A stretch of 64,000 nt of DNA from Morinoia aosen (GCA_030386875.1 CM059569.1:39657842-39721841), one strand, 5' to 3'. Shown: positions 46,408 through 58,670, numbered from the stretch's first letter. Numbers and translations: made by a program. Notes: generated by a model from the letters alone, not told the origin.

Positions 46408-47718
46408 GTGATGATGTTGGCGTGAAGTCTGGATTGTTATTTAGGATTTTGGGGCAGATCTTCATGAATGCGCGGCCCACGCCACAAGGAGAGCGAAGCC
46501 AAGATATACGCAGAGAATAACATATGCTTTTAACTAACTGAACAACGGTGAAAATACTTTCCTAAGCGAGGACTGGAAGGAATAGATCAATCAGTATTTT
46601 TCAAAACCAAAAAAGTATTTATCCTCAAAAAAGTATCCTCAATTAATCCTCAAAAAAGTCACTCAAGTAAAACGAGTCAACGTTCGCAGAGTTACAAGCG
46701 CTTCAACGAAATCCAAAACGAACGAGGAAAGGCATCAATGAACTAGCTCCGTGTAGAAATTTAGGCCGTCAGCGCCATTTTGAGAATACCATGAAACAGG
46801 GAAGGATTTCAACCCTGTCAATTCACGAGTCAGTAAGAAATAAAAGGATGTTGGAAGCATCTATGCTCATTCCTAACAAACTTTTCTCCGTAAGCATAAT
46901 CCATGGTGGATCTCCTGGTCTCCGAAGTAAAGAGAAACCTAACCATATTAATATTCCATAGGTTACTAAATTTTTATACCCACTGAAAATTAAAAAAGCC
47001 ATCAGATGTGATTGTACTCGCATTAGCCCTTAATATTATAAGAAAAGCTTCCCTGTTATAGCGCCATTCATTTTACGATCAAAATATTTATGGCGGTAAA
47101 TCAATTTCTTGATTTGTGAAAGAATTAACTGCCTCATTTTTCAAACTCATATCTCTGACGACGATAGCACGCTTCCTTAAACTCTTGCTATTGGAACACA
47201 CTCGGTCATTGCAGATGAAGACTTTATTATGACCTCTGCAGAATCATGTATTTTCGTTATTAAAATGTGTTGTACCTCAGTATATTACTTTGAGATATCA
47301 TCACTCTACTAAACAATTTAACGAAATCATTCATAAAAAGGGAAACTTTAGTGATTAGATTTCAAATAAATTAGCCTGATTTCCAGATATGCAAGAATAA
47401 TGCTTATATTCAACAAAACTTGCTCTGAACAACAAAATTAAATTACGTTACAGTTGTAAAAATCCTCTGTTCACTTAGAACACACAGAAAAATTCATGTA
47501 GGTAAAACGTATGTACAACATGATTAAAAAGGAAAAGTCTTGCCAGCAGCTACTGCTGAGCGTGAATTAGAGATATGCGGAATGAGACATAGCACTGCTG
47601 TGCCCAACACCTACATAGCTGCGCATGCAGTGATAACCAAGTCGTGCGATCAAAGAATGGAAATTAATAACTAAAAGGAGCCTCTCGCAGAGGATTGTTA
47701 TGTTGTGTGACTAATATA
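46408..47718. other. No gene seen
   Basis: AT-rich sequence between the 34-bp array and the second Tc1/mariner-like element. No ORF above 70 codons and no recognisable element. Confidence 0.6.
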
Positions 47719-47827
47719 CAGGGTGTTTTTTTACTTTGAACAAACTTCGAACTTAGGTACAAAAACTCAAAATAAATCGATTTTCATGAATGACAAAATG
47801 TCCAAAACTCTTTAGTTTTCGAGTTAT
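47719..47827 (+). repeat. Left terminal inverted repeat, about 109 bp
   Basis: Ends with CTTTAGTTTTCGAGTTAT; pairs with 49474-49585. Confidence 0.92.
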
Positions 47828-48103
47828 GGCGTCGCAAAGCATGTTTAGAAGTGCATGTTATAACTGGGCCGCACACCAATTGTTATTTAAAGTTGTTAGT
47901 TTTCGAGATTATCGAATACAATTAAAGCATTTTTTCTCATTTCATTATGGGTTATCCATTCCATGTAATCAACGACAAGATTTCAAGATGCAATGTGAAA
48001 CTGAAATAATGAAATAAAATTTATTATTAACAATCTACATTACTGGAACGCACGTGTTGCAGTATCAGTTCGCCATTTGTTGACACGCCGTTGCACTGTG
48101 ACC

Positions 48104-49162
48104 ATGGAAAGATTTACCGATGCTGAGAAGGCAGACATGCATTTGATTTATGGAGCTGCAGACGGAAATGATAGGCTCGCTCTGAGGATGTACAGAGAAA
48201 GGTTTCCTAGGCGCGAAGTGCCTGATTTCCAGTATTTTGTTACTCTGCATACGAGATTGCGTGACACCGGCAGCTTCAACGTTAACAGAGGGAATGCTGG
48301 GCGCGGCCATCATCCACAGGAGGATAGAATTGTGGAATACTTTGAGCAAAATCCACGAACCAGCACTCGTGCAGCTGCTCAACGTCTTGGCTTGCGAAAC
48401 TATACTACTGTGTGGAGGGCACTACATCGTCAGCAATTACATCCGTACCATTTCCAAAGAGTGCAAGGGCTCATGCCAGGTGATTTTGAGCCTCGTATGC
48501 TGTTTTGCCAGTGGTTAATGCAACAGGAAAGAATGAATCGTGGGTTCTCAAAACTTATTCTCTTCACAGATAAAGCTTATTTCTGTCGTGATGGGGTTTT
48601 CAACCGTCACAATAATCATTACTGGGCTAGAAATAACCCTCATGTTATTCAGCCTAATAGTCAACAGCACATATTTAGTGTCAACGTGTGGGCAGGCATT
48701 ATTGGCAATAATTTAATTGGTCCGTACCTATTACCTTCTCCTCTCACGGGACCTGCGTACACCATCTTCCTACGCGAAGTTTTGCCTGGACTGCTGGAGG
48801 ACGTGCCCTTGGAGACACGCAGGCGAATGTGGTTCCAGCATGACGGAGCGCCAGCACATTACTTTCGTGAAACACGCCTGTTCCTGAATAACCAATTTCA
48901 AAACCGATGGATTGGCAGAGGTGCTCCTGTAGCATGGCCAGCTAGGTCGCCTGATTTGACGCCACTGGATTTCTTCTTGTGGGGAACCATGAAGGACCTC
49001 GTGTATGCCACTCCTGTTGAATCGGAACAGGATCTGGTTGGACGCATTGTGGACTCAGCTGGCTGTGTTACGGAAATGCCTGGCGTGTTTCAATCTGTAA
49101 GGCGCTCTCTGGCTGTTAGATGTCGTATATGTGTTGTAGTTCATGGAGGCCATTTCGAGTAA
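48104..49162 (+). CDS. Tc1/mariner-like transposase, DUF4817 type (352 aa)
   Basis: Homologous along its length to the transposase at 27909 but clearly diverged. The start is ATG 48104 (MERFTDAEKADMHLIYGAAD); the frame has no earlier ATG. Domains: DUF4817-like N-terminus (about 1-60), a second helix-turn-helix (about 85-120), then a DDE nuclease with D156 (LFTDKAYF), D247 (QHDGAPAH) and D284 (RSPDLTPLDF). These are the same residue numbers as in the other copy, again with 36 residues between the last two Asp. The residue after D156 is Lys here and Glu there. The frame is intact, so the protein could be made; activity is unknown. Confidence 0.92.
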   Translation: MERFTDAEKADMHLIYGAADGNDRLALRMYRERFPRREVPDFQYFVTLHTRLRDTGSFNVNRGNAGRGHHPQEDRIVEYFEQNPRTSTRAAAQRLGLRNYTTVWRALHRQQLHPYHFQRVQGLMPGDFEPRMLFCQWLMQQERMNRGFSKLILFTDKAYFCRDGVFNRHNNHYWARNNPHVIQPNSQQHIFSVNVWAGIIGNNLIGPYLLPSPLTGPAYTIFLREVLPGLLEDVPLETRRRMWFQHDGAPAHYFRETRLFLNNQFQNRWIGRGAPVAWPARSPDLTPLDFFLWGTMKDLVYATPVESEQDLVGRIVDSAGCVTEMPGVFQSVRRSLAVRCRICVVVHGGHFE

Positions 49163-49473
49163 CTGTTGTAATAAAACTGTATTCAAGTTCGTTCTTGCGT
49201 TAAAGTTCTTACATTAAAGTTTGTATTGATTATGTTTTTTACCTGTGTCCTGCAATGCTTACTGATTAATGGTTAGCTTACATGATAATAATTGATAATT
49301 ACTCATTTAGGACAATTGATTCTTATTTGTAAAACGTGTACACGCAAATTTCATTGTGAAATTACAAAAATACTACATTAGTGGGGCCCAAAACCCCTTT
49401 AACTATCAAGGTAGCGCTAAAAATGGTGCGCGCGTGCAATCCTACTTGAAGTTCTAATATTCTTCAAGTAACT

Positions 49474-49585
49474 ATAACTCGAAAACTAAAGAGTTTTGGA
49501 CATTTTGTCATTCATGCAAATCGATTCATTTTGAGTTATTGTACCTAAGTTCGAAGTTCGTTCAAAGTAAAAAAAAAACACCCTG
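49474..49585 (-). repeat. Right terminal inverted repeat, about 112 bp
   Basis: Starts ATAACTCGAAAACTAAAGAG on the plus strand; partner of 47719-47827. Confidence 0.92.
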
Positions 49586-49587
49586 TA

Positions 49588-50887
49588 TACTGACCATGCT
49601 GCGAGAGTAATGACCCTGTGATACTCAGTGAGGAGAGACTTTAGGAAGACTCTCGTCCTGTCAACACTTGCAATGCTTCGAATACTCTCCAGCGCCGTGA
49701 CTCTGGTCCAATTGTGGGTTAAAATTAGCAATTTATGAGCTTCATTGAACAACAAAGAAATTAAAATAATAAGATTTAATTCCAATAGCTTTTTTTATTT
49801 GTGTGAAAAGGAAATTTTGGTGAAGTTAATCATCACAATCAAACCAAAAGTGTTATTCTGAAATTGATAGAGCTTTCTCTCTTCATTTATTGCTGTAATC
49901 TTACCTAATGATACCCTTGGTGTGTTTTAACAGGGTTTATTTATTTGGTGCCCGGTTCTTCCATCTCTTTGTCACGCTCATAAGGATGCTTAATGGCCGT
50001 ATCTGTGATACAAGCTTCACCAGTGCATTAGTGCAAGAACGTTTCAATCGCGGTGCAATAATTTTATTAGGGTCGAGATGTTTGTTTATCATCCATGTTT
50101 GGAGGCTTTATTCAAAGAAAATAATGCATCCCGTCATTTTTAACAGGCCATGTACACTAAGTAGTGTTACAGTATAGTTGCACAAATGACTTTCAGCATA
50201 TTAACCTTTGAGGAAAGGTGAGTGAAATTATGGGAGTTCTTCATTTTATCTATTTTCTCCGCCTTCACCGTTTGCCTTCACAATGACCTCACGAACCCTA
50301 GCGAAAATAACACTTGGATGAGTAATAATGTTTAACACCGGTCATTTGTTGGTGTAAAATTATTATAATTTTAATCAAATTTTGAAATTACAAGCTATAT
50401 TTTCTCGACACCTAGATAAAAACTATATTACCTGCTGGAATAATACAGCTCCTGAACTCACATCACATTTCTTCAAATAACAATTATTTCGTGTCTTAAT
50501 GCTGTTCATCGGGTAATCATATGATTACCTCTTGCATTGTACATAAGACAAAAATGAAAACAATACTTAACTTACCTAGTTCAAAAGCATGGGAAGTTAA
50601 GACTTTGTCTTATAGGGCTCCCATCTCTTCATCTTACAATTGTGTGAAACCAAAACACTTTCTCTAAAATACTCCCTCATTCGCTCCTCAAACACTTACT
50701 ACGGACTTCTCTAGAGTCAATACTCGTTTGTGGGACAAATCAGTCCCTCCCTCACTCCTTGAAATCGATCTATGAGTTATACGTTATCATACTAAGTGAA
50801 TCCTAACAAATACGTGTCAATGTGAAATAAAAAATTCAGTTAATACGAAGCTTGATTAGGAAGTTGAATTTTGCTTGGTTAGCAAGT
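49588..50887. other. No gene seen
   Basis: AT-rich sequence between the second transposon and the left inverted repeat of the nested element. An 89-codon frame at 49908 is not recognisable. Confidence 0.6.
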
Positions 50888-51152
50888 TCAATAAATTAAG
50901 GGCAAAAACCAAAGAAGTCCACATTGTTTAAAATTGTACGTGGTCAGTACTAAAATCTATCGTTTGGGCATTGACCCCTCATCAGCAAAAATCTGCAATT
51001 ATAAACAGAGAATTAAACATTAAGACAAGGTAATTGCACGTATTGTATATTGCTCGAGATGTGAAAACACTAGTGATGACGGGCAAACTGCACACCCTAT
51101 AAGCTGCGTATAAGTAAAGGAAAAAATGAATGCATTGTGTAATGGGACGTAA
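50888..51152 (+). repeat. Left arm of an inverted repeat around the LTR retrotransposon
   Basis: Pairs, with scattered mismatches and indels, with the reverse complement of 61657-61917. Shared blocks include TTGTTTAAAATTGTACGTGG, CAGCAAAAATCTG and AATTGCA. Without the retrotransposon the arms would lie about 1.1 kb apart, as expected for an old DNA transposon or foldback element. Confidence 0.8.
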
Positions 51153-51524
51153 CGAAAGGTAAATGCCAGAGCGGACCCTTAATTAAGCTGTAGCTGCCCA
51201 ACCAAAAGCATGGAATGCGCACTCTGCATGTCATTAAAATTGGGTTTGCTGTTATGGATTTAAAGAGATTCAAGAAATCTAAGCTTATTTACATTACGAA
51301 CGAACCCTAATATTGAGAAATTGTAATCTAAAATTCTAACATCGCGCTGTTCCTCTGCATGAGATCATATGGCAGAGCGTGGAGGGTGACAAAGACGAGC
51401 CCCAGTTCTTTAACTTATTCCTATGTGTTCCGCCTGTCTGACACGTAATATACGGGTTTTTGAGCTGACATACGTAGATGCACACTAGGCACAAATGTAT
51501 TCATAGACGAGACTAGAACGTAGA

Positions 51525-53766
51525 TGTAGCATACAGCTACATAAGCGTAAAAATTAGAAATTCGCTATTCATACTTAAATAAATTAATTAGTAGCATTAA
51601 AAATATTACTCTAATTTATTATTAATTATTTTCTACTTCTAATTCACCATCATTGAAGTTTTTGTGTAAATGCATGAAACAATAAAAATAACACTTGACA
51701 TTTTTCGAGAGAGAAGCCCTCTGGTGGCAACACTGCACACTTGCGCGTCTCTTCTTTCAAAGCCATTCTGACTTATGGCGCCCGACTAGCAGTGTTACAA
51801 GCAAATTCTCGTGAGTTCAAATGTGTTAGAAAATATTCGTGTTCCTTTGTTTCGCGTCAGTGAGTATAAATAAGTGACAAGTGCAGTGTACTAAGTTGCG
51901 TAGTTATGCTTGAGAATATGGACGTAGCATGCTCCTCATTCAGAGTTTTGTTTTGTTCTCAACATGATTTAGCGTAAAATTTGCGTCAGATGTGTCATGA
52001 TTTTATTTTATTTCGTGTCATGAATTTTATAATCAAAGCATAATCATGCTCTTTCTTGTCTCTTTTCGATAATCTACTAATCTATGTTAATCTCTGTTTG
52101 GATCGGACGCGGCAAAATTTTGCCGGCGTTCGTTGCCGATAGCGCTTTGTTTAATGGCGGAACCTCATACCGTCGCCTCTCGTCTCTACCCTGTGACTAT
52201 AAATACCATAAGCATGTGTTCTAATAGTATTTTCTCCTATTTTTTTTACAAATCACTTCTAGCAGTTTTCTTTCTTAAACTTGTTTAAACGCAAAATAAT
52301 CATTAAAGACGTCTTCTTAAATAGCTTTTAATAAATTACGAAGTTGTTCGTGTCTACTCGCTAAAGTTTGGAACTTCATTCTTAATTCATATACTGACGT
52401 AACCTCACTTAATTCGATATCAACCATCTCAATAAAATTAATGTGCCTCCTCGCATTCGTGTGACAAACACCCATCACTATCTGCCTATCGTAAGTGTGT
52501 GCAAATGGCCGGCGACTCGGGCTGAGACCGACGCGTTAAGTCGCCGGTTAAACCGCCACACGGAATCTTCATGCTCTCGTGTTTTCTTTCTTCGCGTACT
52601 TTCCGCCTGTGAAATCAACGCCTAGTCTTCTTCCCCTGTTTCTATTATCATTAGGGATATATAGTATTCCCTAATTTCTTTATTATTGAAAATTGAGATA
52701 CCAGGATTTTACTAGGATTTTTATCCATGAACTTAGGATTTTTTATGTGTTCTTTTTTACGGCTTGCCAAAGTGCTGTCACTTGATATTTTACGATATTC
52801 GGTATGTCCCGTGTTTACTTGCCCGTAGTCTCTGTGAGGAATCACGATCTTTATTACCGAAAATTCCTAGCCTAACACTCGGAATTTAAAGCCGAGGCAT
52901 TAGTGATCAAACAATTTATTTCTTGATTAAAAATCTGTCAACCTAAAATCTGTCCTATCTCTTTTGAGTTTGCTAGAGTGGGATTCACAAAATAGCTTGA
53001 GTAAAACCGTAGGAGTTTCTCTGATTTCTCCGTGTGGGACGATTTGTCATTATTATGTTGGATATTCAGTAGTGCCATGCCTTGATGTCTCTCCTGAATC
53101 GCGTAACCCAGCATCCTTGGACTCCTGTGCAGGACCTCTACATCATCGCCATACACAAAAAACCTTCACAATCAAATCTCCCTGGGTTTTTGGTTTCTCC
53201 GAGTGCCATGTTAGATGCTACGTTGCTCACCTAAGTCATGCTAAAACTTGCTCACAACTTACCTTATTATTGAGTCAGCCCTTTTGGCATTACCTTGGGA
53301 AAGGCCAGCAAATCTACCTGAGCCTCAAATCTTGAGCTACTCCATTTACTCAAGCTCGATTGTCATGCTAGACATTTGGAAAGCAGATCTCATAACGTTA
53401 CCACATTACGTCACTGTATAGAACTCCTTCAAAGCTTTCCCCAAAAATTCAACTCACTCACCACGCACACTCCATCGCGTGCCGGCCTTCGTCAGCTCCA
53501 GCCTGGTCCTCCGGCACGGATTGCCACCTCAACAAGCTCTCCTAGATCAAGATCAAGACAAGCCGGTTTTCCTGACAAGCCAGTGTCCTGGCTTCCTTTT
53601 CCCAAATAAACACCACCTCCGAAAACTAAGCTGAGTTATCCAAAGCGCTTTTATTATCCCTCTCATTAATTTCCCATAGAACTATCGAGAAAATCGTTCG
53701 AGTTGCAGCCGTCAATAATCAATAATCAATATTGCCTTCAAAATACCAACGGCTCGAAACGCGACA
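51525..53766 (+). repeat. 5' LTR (2242 bp)
   Basis: Identical in length to the 3' LTR. It contains two TATA-like boxes and two AATAAA signals. Short open frames inside (up to 123 codons) occur in both LTRs but match nothing I know. An LTR this long is unusual for this group, where a few hundred bp is normal. Confidence 0.97.
52198..52205 (+). promoter_or_regulatory. Candidate TATA box in 5' LTR
   Basis: TATAAATA about 230 bp upstream of an AATAAA (52431-52436), a plausible U3-R layout. A second TATAAATA lies at 51865-51872. Both are repeated in the 3' LTR (59385 and 59052). Which is used cannot be told. Confidence 0.45.
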
Positions 53767-53767
53767 C

Positions 53768-53781
53768 TGGTGCATCGGCCG
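53768..53781 (+). other. Primer-binding site, tRNA-Gly type
   Basis: One base after the LTR comes TGGTGCATCGGCCG. Its first 13-14 bases are complementary to the 3' end (GGCCGATGCACCA) of insect tRNA-Gly as I remember it. CsRn1 itself is reported to use tRNA-Trp, so the primer appears to differ. Confidence 0.75.
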
Positions 53782-54354
53782 ATTCGTAAAAATAAAAACT
53801 AAACTCGAAGTTTGGGAGATTTTGAGAGGATAATGTTGGCGTATCATTGTAGTGATAAATTTTCCCATGTCGTAGTGATTTGAGAGATTTCCTGTGGATT
53901 TTGACCATGCTAATGAATTTTCTCTGAGCAGCTTAAAAATTTTTTATTTTTCTTTTATGCTGTTTCCTGTCTTTGTTTGTTTTTGTGCCTCAGTAGGTAG
54001 GACTATTTTGTAGGAATATTTTTTTTACTATTTCCGTGCTGTGCATTTATTCCTGACCACCGTAAAATTCTCGTCCCATTTTCTCTCTTTCCGTTTCTTC
54101 AACGTATTGATTGATTGAGTAGGTAGAAAAATTATTTTTTTTCCACCTGCTTAAATTTCGTGCCTACGCAAATTGCCGCATACCGCATAATAATAATTTT
54201 TTTTTTCTCTTCGTTTCCAATTTCATATTTCCTATCTTCTGTTTCACTAATTTGAATGATTGAGTAGGTAAAGAAGTAACGCAAATCCTTGTCACTAAAT
54301 CCCAAGTCATAGGCACTGATATCTTAATTGCGCATCCCAAAAGAGATTGCTAGC
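53782..54354 (+). other. Retrotransposon leader, non-coding
   Basis: T-rich leader between the primer site and gag. It contains three copies of a GAGTAGGTA / CAGTAGGTA motif near 53993, 54117 and 54262. It would hold any packaging or dimerisation signal; none can be identified from sequence alone. Confidence 0.6.
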
Positions 54355-55335
54355 ATGCCTGACTCAGATAATGAAGACCGAGCACACACAAATCCCATTA
54401 GGCTCCCTCCTTTCATTCCAGGGGACGCGCACACCTGGTTCAACCAGGTGGAAGCTGTGTTTAGGTATAATAGGATAAATCAGGACATAGACAAATTCTA
54501 TGCCCTCGTTAGCGCTGCGCCCACAAAACTCCTTAATGATTCCAATGAGCTCTTAGAAAACCCTCCAGATCGCGACCCTTACGGAATCTTAAAAAGAAAA
54601 ATTTTGGCAAGGCTTCAGATGTCCGATGCGGACAAGTTTCGTAGTTTGGTAGATGCCTCAGCAATTCCACCTGTCTCTGCTTCTTTCTCTCCCTCTTCGC
54701 TCGTGAAAGAACTTCGGAAACTCGCTACTGGTGTTGCCGTAGCTGAGGGGTTTCTGAAGGAAGTTTTCATGACGAAGCTCGCACCTAATGTGCGTCCTTT
54801 CCTCTCACTAGCAGGGCCCGAGCAAACTCTAGAGAAATTAGCGGAGTCCGCTGAGACTGTGATTAGAAATATCAATTTGCCACAAGAACCACAGGTTGCT
54901 TCCTTGAATGTAGCTGCTACAACTTTTAGCCCGTCAAATACGACGCAGAATTCAGCCAAAATAGATAAGCTGCAGCAGGCCATCGCTGAAATAAAGCAAG
55001 CTCTCCAAAATTTCCAAATAGGTCAGACTGTGGCTCACATTCAGCCAGGCCCAGGGAGATACCAAAGCCACCAAAATGCCTACAACTATCCTTATGACTA
55101 TCCCTCCAACTATCCCTATCCTCCTCCTCCTCCTCAACGCTTCGATAGAGGTAGATCTTGTGATAGGTCAAATAATCAAAACCCCCGTTTTCGGTCACGC
55201 TCTCGTGATGCCAGTAGCAATTTATGCTGGTATCACCAGAAATTTGGTGACCAAGCTCGTAAATGCGCCTCACGCTTTTGCCCGCGTTATACCGAACAAA
55301 TGACTTCGGGAAACGCCAACAGCAACGCACAGTAG
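54355..55335 (+). CDS. Gag (326 aa) with CHCC zinc box
   Basis: The structural protein that would form the retrotransposon particle. The first ATG of the open frame is at 54355. The N-terminus has the [20 protein letters not shown] block typical of insect Gypsy Gags of this branch. The middle is helix-rich, and about residues 215-285 are Q/P/Y-rich and then basic. The zinc box is C291-x2-H294-x9-C304-x4-C309, a CHCC pattern rather than the retroviral CCHC; this is the known peculiarity of CsRn1-like elements. The last 73 nt overlap pol in another frame. Confidence 0.9.
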   Translation: MPDSDNEDRAHTNPIRLPPFIPGDAHTWFNQVEAVFRYNRINQDIDKFYALVSAAPTKLLNDSNELLENPPDRDPYGILKRKILARLQMSDADKFRSLVDASAIPPVSASFSPSSLVKELRKLATGVAVAEGFLKEVFMTKLAPNVRPFLSLAGPEQTLEKLAESAETVIRNINLPQEPQVASLNVAATTFSPSNTTQNSAKIDKLQQAIAEIKQALQNFQIGQTVAHIQPGPGRYQSHQNAYNYPYDYPSNYPYPPPPPQRFDRGRSCDRSNNQNPRFRSRSRDASSNLCWYHQKFGDQARKCASRFCPRYTEQMTSGNANSNAQ

Positions 55336-58300
55336 CGAGTACTGCGTTGCCTCATTCCCAGACTACTCGCCTCTTGACAATCCTCGATCCCGTCACCAAA
55401 TACCGATTCTTAATCGACACTGGATCCAGTGTATCCATAATCCCTGCCACGGCAAAAGTCAAAAACCAGCCCTTAGTGGCTACATTACGCGCCGCAAACG
55501 GCACGCCAATACCTTGTTACGGTGAACGAGCCTTAGAGTGCAGTCTGGGATTGAGGCGATCCTTCCTTTTCACCTTCTTAATCGCGGAAGTCCAAGAGCC
55601 TATCATTGGCGCGGACTTTCTCGAAAAATTTGGAATTGTTGTCGATGTGAAAAACAGATGTATTAGGGACGAGGAGACACAGATCTCAATTCCCGCTGGT
55701 AGCATAACTAAAGAAAATGTCTTGCATTCCTTTTCTATTGCTTTCAAAGATGAGTGCATGTTTGAACAAGAACTTAAAAATTTTCCCGCATTAACAAACC
55801 CTAACTTAGTTTCCAAAAATATGCAAACCTGCACGAAACACTTCATAGAGACGCAAGGACCGCCTGTCTTCTCCCGTGCTAGGAGATTGCCGCCTGATCG
55901 ATTGGCGTTAGCCAAGAAAGAGTTCGCGCGCATGCAGGAGTGTGGCATCATCCGCACCTCCAAAAGTCCTTGGGCTAGCCCTCTGTTGCTGGTACCCAAG
56001 GCTAACGGTGAATTCAGACCGTGCGGGGATTTCCGCAGGTTAAATGCCGTTACTTTACCTGATCGCTATCCTATTTCTTACCTTCACGATTTCAGTGCAA
56101 ATTTGGAAGGAGCACAAATATTCTCTAAGATTGACCTGCAGTCCGCCTTTCATCAAATCCCTCTTGATGAGTCCGCTATCCCCAAGACCGCTGTCATCAC
56201 TCCATTTGGTCTCTTTGAATTTCTAAAAATGCCATATGGTCTCCGGAACGCGCCTCAAACGTTCCAGAGACACATGGCTGAAATCTTCTCTGATCTCTCT
56301 TTCGCTTTTGTCTACTTAGACGATATCCTTGTGGCGTCCACAACCCCGGAGTTGCACAAAGACCATCTTAGGGTCGTTTTTCAAAGATTGTCCGACAATG
56401 GACTCCTCGTAAATCCTGAGAAATGTGAGTTCGGAAAGTCATCACTGATTTACTTAGGTCATGAAATCTCTAGCCTAGGTCTAAAACCTTTGCCTTCCAA
56501 AGTAGAAGTGATCAGAAACTTTCCTCTTCCACAGACCCAGAAGGAACTTAGAAGGTTCCTAGGTTCTGTTAACTTCTACCATCGTTTCATACGCAATTGT
56601 GCTCAAACTTTAGCGCCCTTGTCCGACCTCCTCGAAAAGAAACGTAAAGGCAAATCTATTGAGGTAAAATGGACAGATGAAGCGCGCCAAGCTTTTGATA
56701 CTATAAAACACAAATTAGCATCCGCGACGGAACTATCCTACCCTATTGCTAATGCTGATTTCAGCCTCGTTGTTGACGCATCCAGTACCGCCGTAGGTGC
56801 TGTGTTGCAACAACAAGCAGGTACTAATATCTCTCCTCTTGCTTTCTTTTCCAAAAAGCTGTCGCCCACTGAGCGTGCTTATAGCGCGTTCGGTAGGGAA
56901 CTTCTTGCTATCTACCTATCTGTGAGACACTTTCGCTATGCTCTAGAGGCAAGGGAGTTTGTGATCTACACAGATCACAAACCTTTGACCTCAGCTATAA
57001 AAATGCCTTCTGAAAGACATTCGCCTAGAGAAGCTCGACACCTTTCCTTTATAAGTCAGTTCACAACTGACATCCGTTACATTAAGGGACTAGACAATAC
57101 CGTAGCCGATTGCCTCTCCAGAATTAATTCTGTCCAAACCAGTGGCGAAATCACCTTCGGCAACATTTGTAATGCTCAAAAGGAGGATCCTGAACTTCAG
57201 GACCTTCTCAAATCTTCTAACCCTTCCCTTCCAAAACTAACCTTGGTTGACGGCGTGTATCGTGACGCCGAGCGACCTTCTCGTTTGTATCTTCCTGCGA
57301 CTCTCCGCAGAGTAGCTGTCCTCCACTACCATTCCCTCAGTCACCCTGGTATTAACCGTACATTGCGTTTGATTTCTGATCGTTACGTCTGGCCAGCGAT
57401 GCGTAAGGAGGTCAAGCAAATTGTGCAAAATTGCCATGCGTGTCAGAGTAGTAAGGTGGTGAAACATAATCGTGCAGCGCTGCAGAGTTGCGCATTCACA
57501 GGTCAAAAGTTTGACTCTGTCCACCTAGACCTAGTGGGTCCCTTGCCTGTATCGCGCGGTTATTCTTATTTGTTGACCATCATCGATAGGTTCACGCGTT
57601 GGGTTGAGGCTGTCCCTCTTCCTGATACACAAACTGAGACGGTAGCGCGCGCGTTCTTATCACAATGGATCTCCAGATTTGGAGTCCCATTACAAGTCAC
57701 ACATGACCGGGGATCACAATTTACCTCCAAATTCTGGAGTGAGCTTAGCACCGCCTTAGGATGCGCCAATACATCCACGACAGCTTATCATCCGCAGTCA
57801 AATGGACTTATGGAGAGAGTCCACAGAGACCTCAAGTCTGCCTTGCGCTGCCTTAATTGCAGTCACGATTGGACTGATAGACTTCCAGTAGTACTACTTA
57901 GCATCAGAAATTTGCACAGACAAGATCAGCAGTGCACAGCGGCGGAAATGTTGTACGGGAAGACGCTTCGTCTCCCCGGCGACATTGTTGATCCAAAACC
58001 TTTGCCTGAATTTTCATCCGCTGACCGTTCCGCTTACGTAACCTGCCTGAGGGATTGCATGCGCCAGATCAAGTATGTGGCTCCGCGAATGCCGCAGACT
58101 GAGGACAAGCTAGATCCTGCCCTGCAAGACTGCACACATGTGTATGTCCGAAATGATGCTATAAAACCTACACTCACGCGCCCTTATGATGGCCCATTCA
58201 AAGTACTTAAACGCAAGCAAAAATATTTCATCCTCGACAGATTCGGCTCGAGCGACCCTGTGAGCATAGACAGATTAAAAGTCGCATACACTTCTGATCA

Positions 58301-58670
58301 TAGTGTAACTTATAACTCATCATCTTCTCCGCAGATTTCTCCTTCCACTGGGACTCGATCATATCTACCATCTCAGCTTCCTCAGTTGGCTGCCTTGTTG
58401 CCTAGTCAACTTGAGTGTAACCCTTTCTTTGTGCCTGTACATTCAAACCCTATCTCTAACCCTGTCGTAGATTCTAACTCTAGTCCTCTTACTGACACAG
58501 CGACAAGTCTGGGGAGACCAGACGAGCCCGCTGCAGTAACTCCTGTTCCTAGGACTCTTGCCGATCTAAACTTGCAGACCCGTTTGGTGAAACTTCCCCG
58601 CTCAGTATCATTTGCCAATTGCCGAACTCGGCAGGGTCGTGTAGTTCGCCCTCCTTCCCGCTACAGATGA
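55263..58670 (+). CDS. Pol: protease, reverse transcriptase, RNase H, integrase
   Basis: The frame is open for 1135 codons, -1 relative to gag; the coordinates start at its first ATG, but expression is probably by frameshift at 55308. Order: aspartic protease (D52 in [12 protein letters not shown]), reverse transcriptase (YLDD at 351-354), RNase H (D505, D571), integrase zinc domain (H690/H694 and C724/C727), integrase core D756, D815, E851 (35 residues between the last two), and a GPY/F-like module ([11 protein letters not shown]). A Ser/Pro-rich tail of about 120 residues ends the protein. All catalytic residues are present and no stop interrupts it, so the copy looks competent. Confidence 0.95.
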   Translation: MRLTLLPALYRTNDFGKRQQQRTVASTALPHSQTTRLLTILDPVTKYRFLIDTGSSVSIIPATAKVKNQPLVATLRAANGTPIPCYGERALECSLGLRRSFLFTFLIAEVQEPIIGADFLEKFGIVVDVKNRCIRDEETQISIPAGSITKENVLHSFSIAFKDECMFEQELKNFPALTNPNLVSKNMQTCTKHFIETQGPPVFSRARRLPPDRLALAKKEFARMQECGIIRTSKSPWASPLLLVPKANGEFRPCGDFRRLNAVTLPDRYPISYLHDFSANLEGAQIFSKIDLQSAFHQIPLDESAIPKTAVITPFGLFEFLKMPYGLRNAPQTFQRHMAEIFSDLSFAFVYLDDILVASTTPELHKDHLRVVFQRLSDNGLLVNPEKCEFGKSSLIYLGHEISSLGLKPLPSKVEVIRNFPLPQTQKELRRFLGSVNFYHRFIRNCAQTLAPLSDLLEKKRKGKSIEVKWTDEARQAFDTIKHKLASATELSYPIANADFSLVVDASSTAVGAVLQQQAGTNISPLAFFSKKLSPTERAYSAFGRELLAIYLSVRHFRYALEAREFVIYTDHKPLTSAIKMPSERHSPREARHLSFISQFTTDIRYIKGLDNTVADCLSRINSVQTSGEITFGNICNAQKEDPELQDLLKSSNPSLPKLTLVDGVYRDAERPSRLYLPATLRRVAVLHYHSLSHPGINRTLRLISDRYVWPAMRKEVKQIVQNCHACQSSKVVKHNRAALQSCAFTGQKFDSVHLDLVGPLPVSRGYSYLLTIIDRFTRWVEAVPLPDTQTETVARAFLSQWISRFGVPLQVTHDRGSQFTSKFWSELSTALGCANTSTTAYHPQSNGLMERVHRDLKSALRCLNCSHDWTDRLPVVLLSIRNLHRQDQQCTAAEMLYGKTLRLPGDIVDPKPLPEFSSADRSAYVTCLRDCMRQIKYVAPRMPQTEDKLDPALQDCTHVYVRNDAIKPTLTRPYDGPFKVLKRKQKYFILDRFGSSDPVSIDRLKVAYTSDHSVTYNSSSSPQISPSTGTRSYLPSQLPQLAALLPSQLECNPFFVPVHSNPISNPVVDSNSSPLTDTATSLGRPDEPAAVTPVPRTLADLNLQTRLVKLPRSVSFANCRTRQGRVVRPPSRYR
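55308..55314 (+). promoter_or_regulatory. -1 ribosomal frameshift heptamer GGGAAAC
   Basis: In the gag frame the bases read G GGA AAC, the X XXY YYZ pattern of simultaneous-slippage sites. It lies in the gag/pol overlap, 18 bases before the gag stop triplet, and a -1 slip here enters pol. The same heptamer is a known -1 site in type D retroviruses and the domesticated gene PEG10. No downstream pseudoknot was verified. Confidence 0.75.

Larger units (their letters stand above)
47719..49585 (+). mobile_element. Second Tc1/mariner-like transposon (1867 bp)
   Basis: Terminal inverted repeats of about 110 bp (47719-47827 and 49474-49585), both starting CAGGGTGTTTTTTT. They differ by four substitutions and a 3-base change in the T run. 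TA flanks the ends (47717-47718 and 49586-49587). One open transposase frame lies inside. Unlike the element at 27654 it has about 280 bp and 310 bp of non-coding sequence between the TIRs and the gene. Greater TIR divergence makes it the older insertion. Confidence 0.94.

Noticed and set aside
52443-53609. Small LTR frames (60, 123 and 77 codons) as accessory genes of the retrotransposon
   Set aside because: They lie in both LTRs with no recognisable domain; two identical LTR copies do not test selection. They could be re-examined in more diverged copies.
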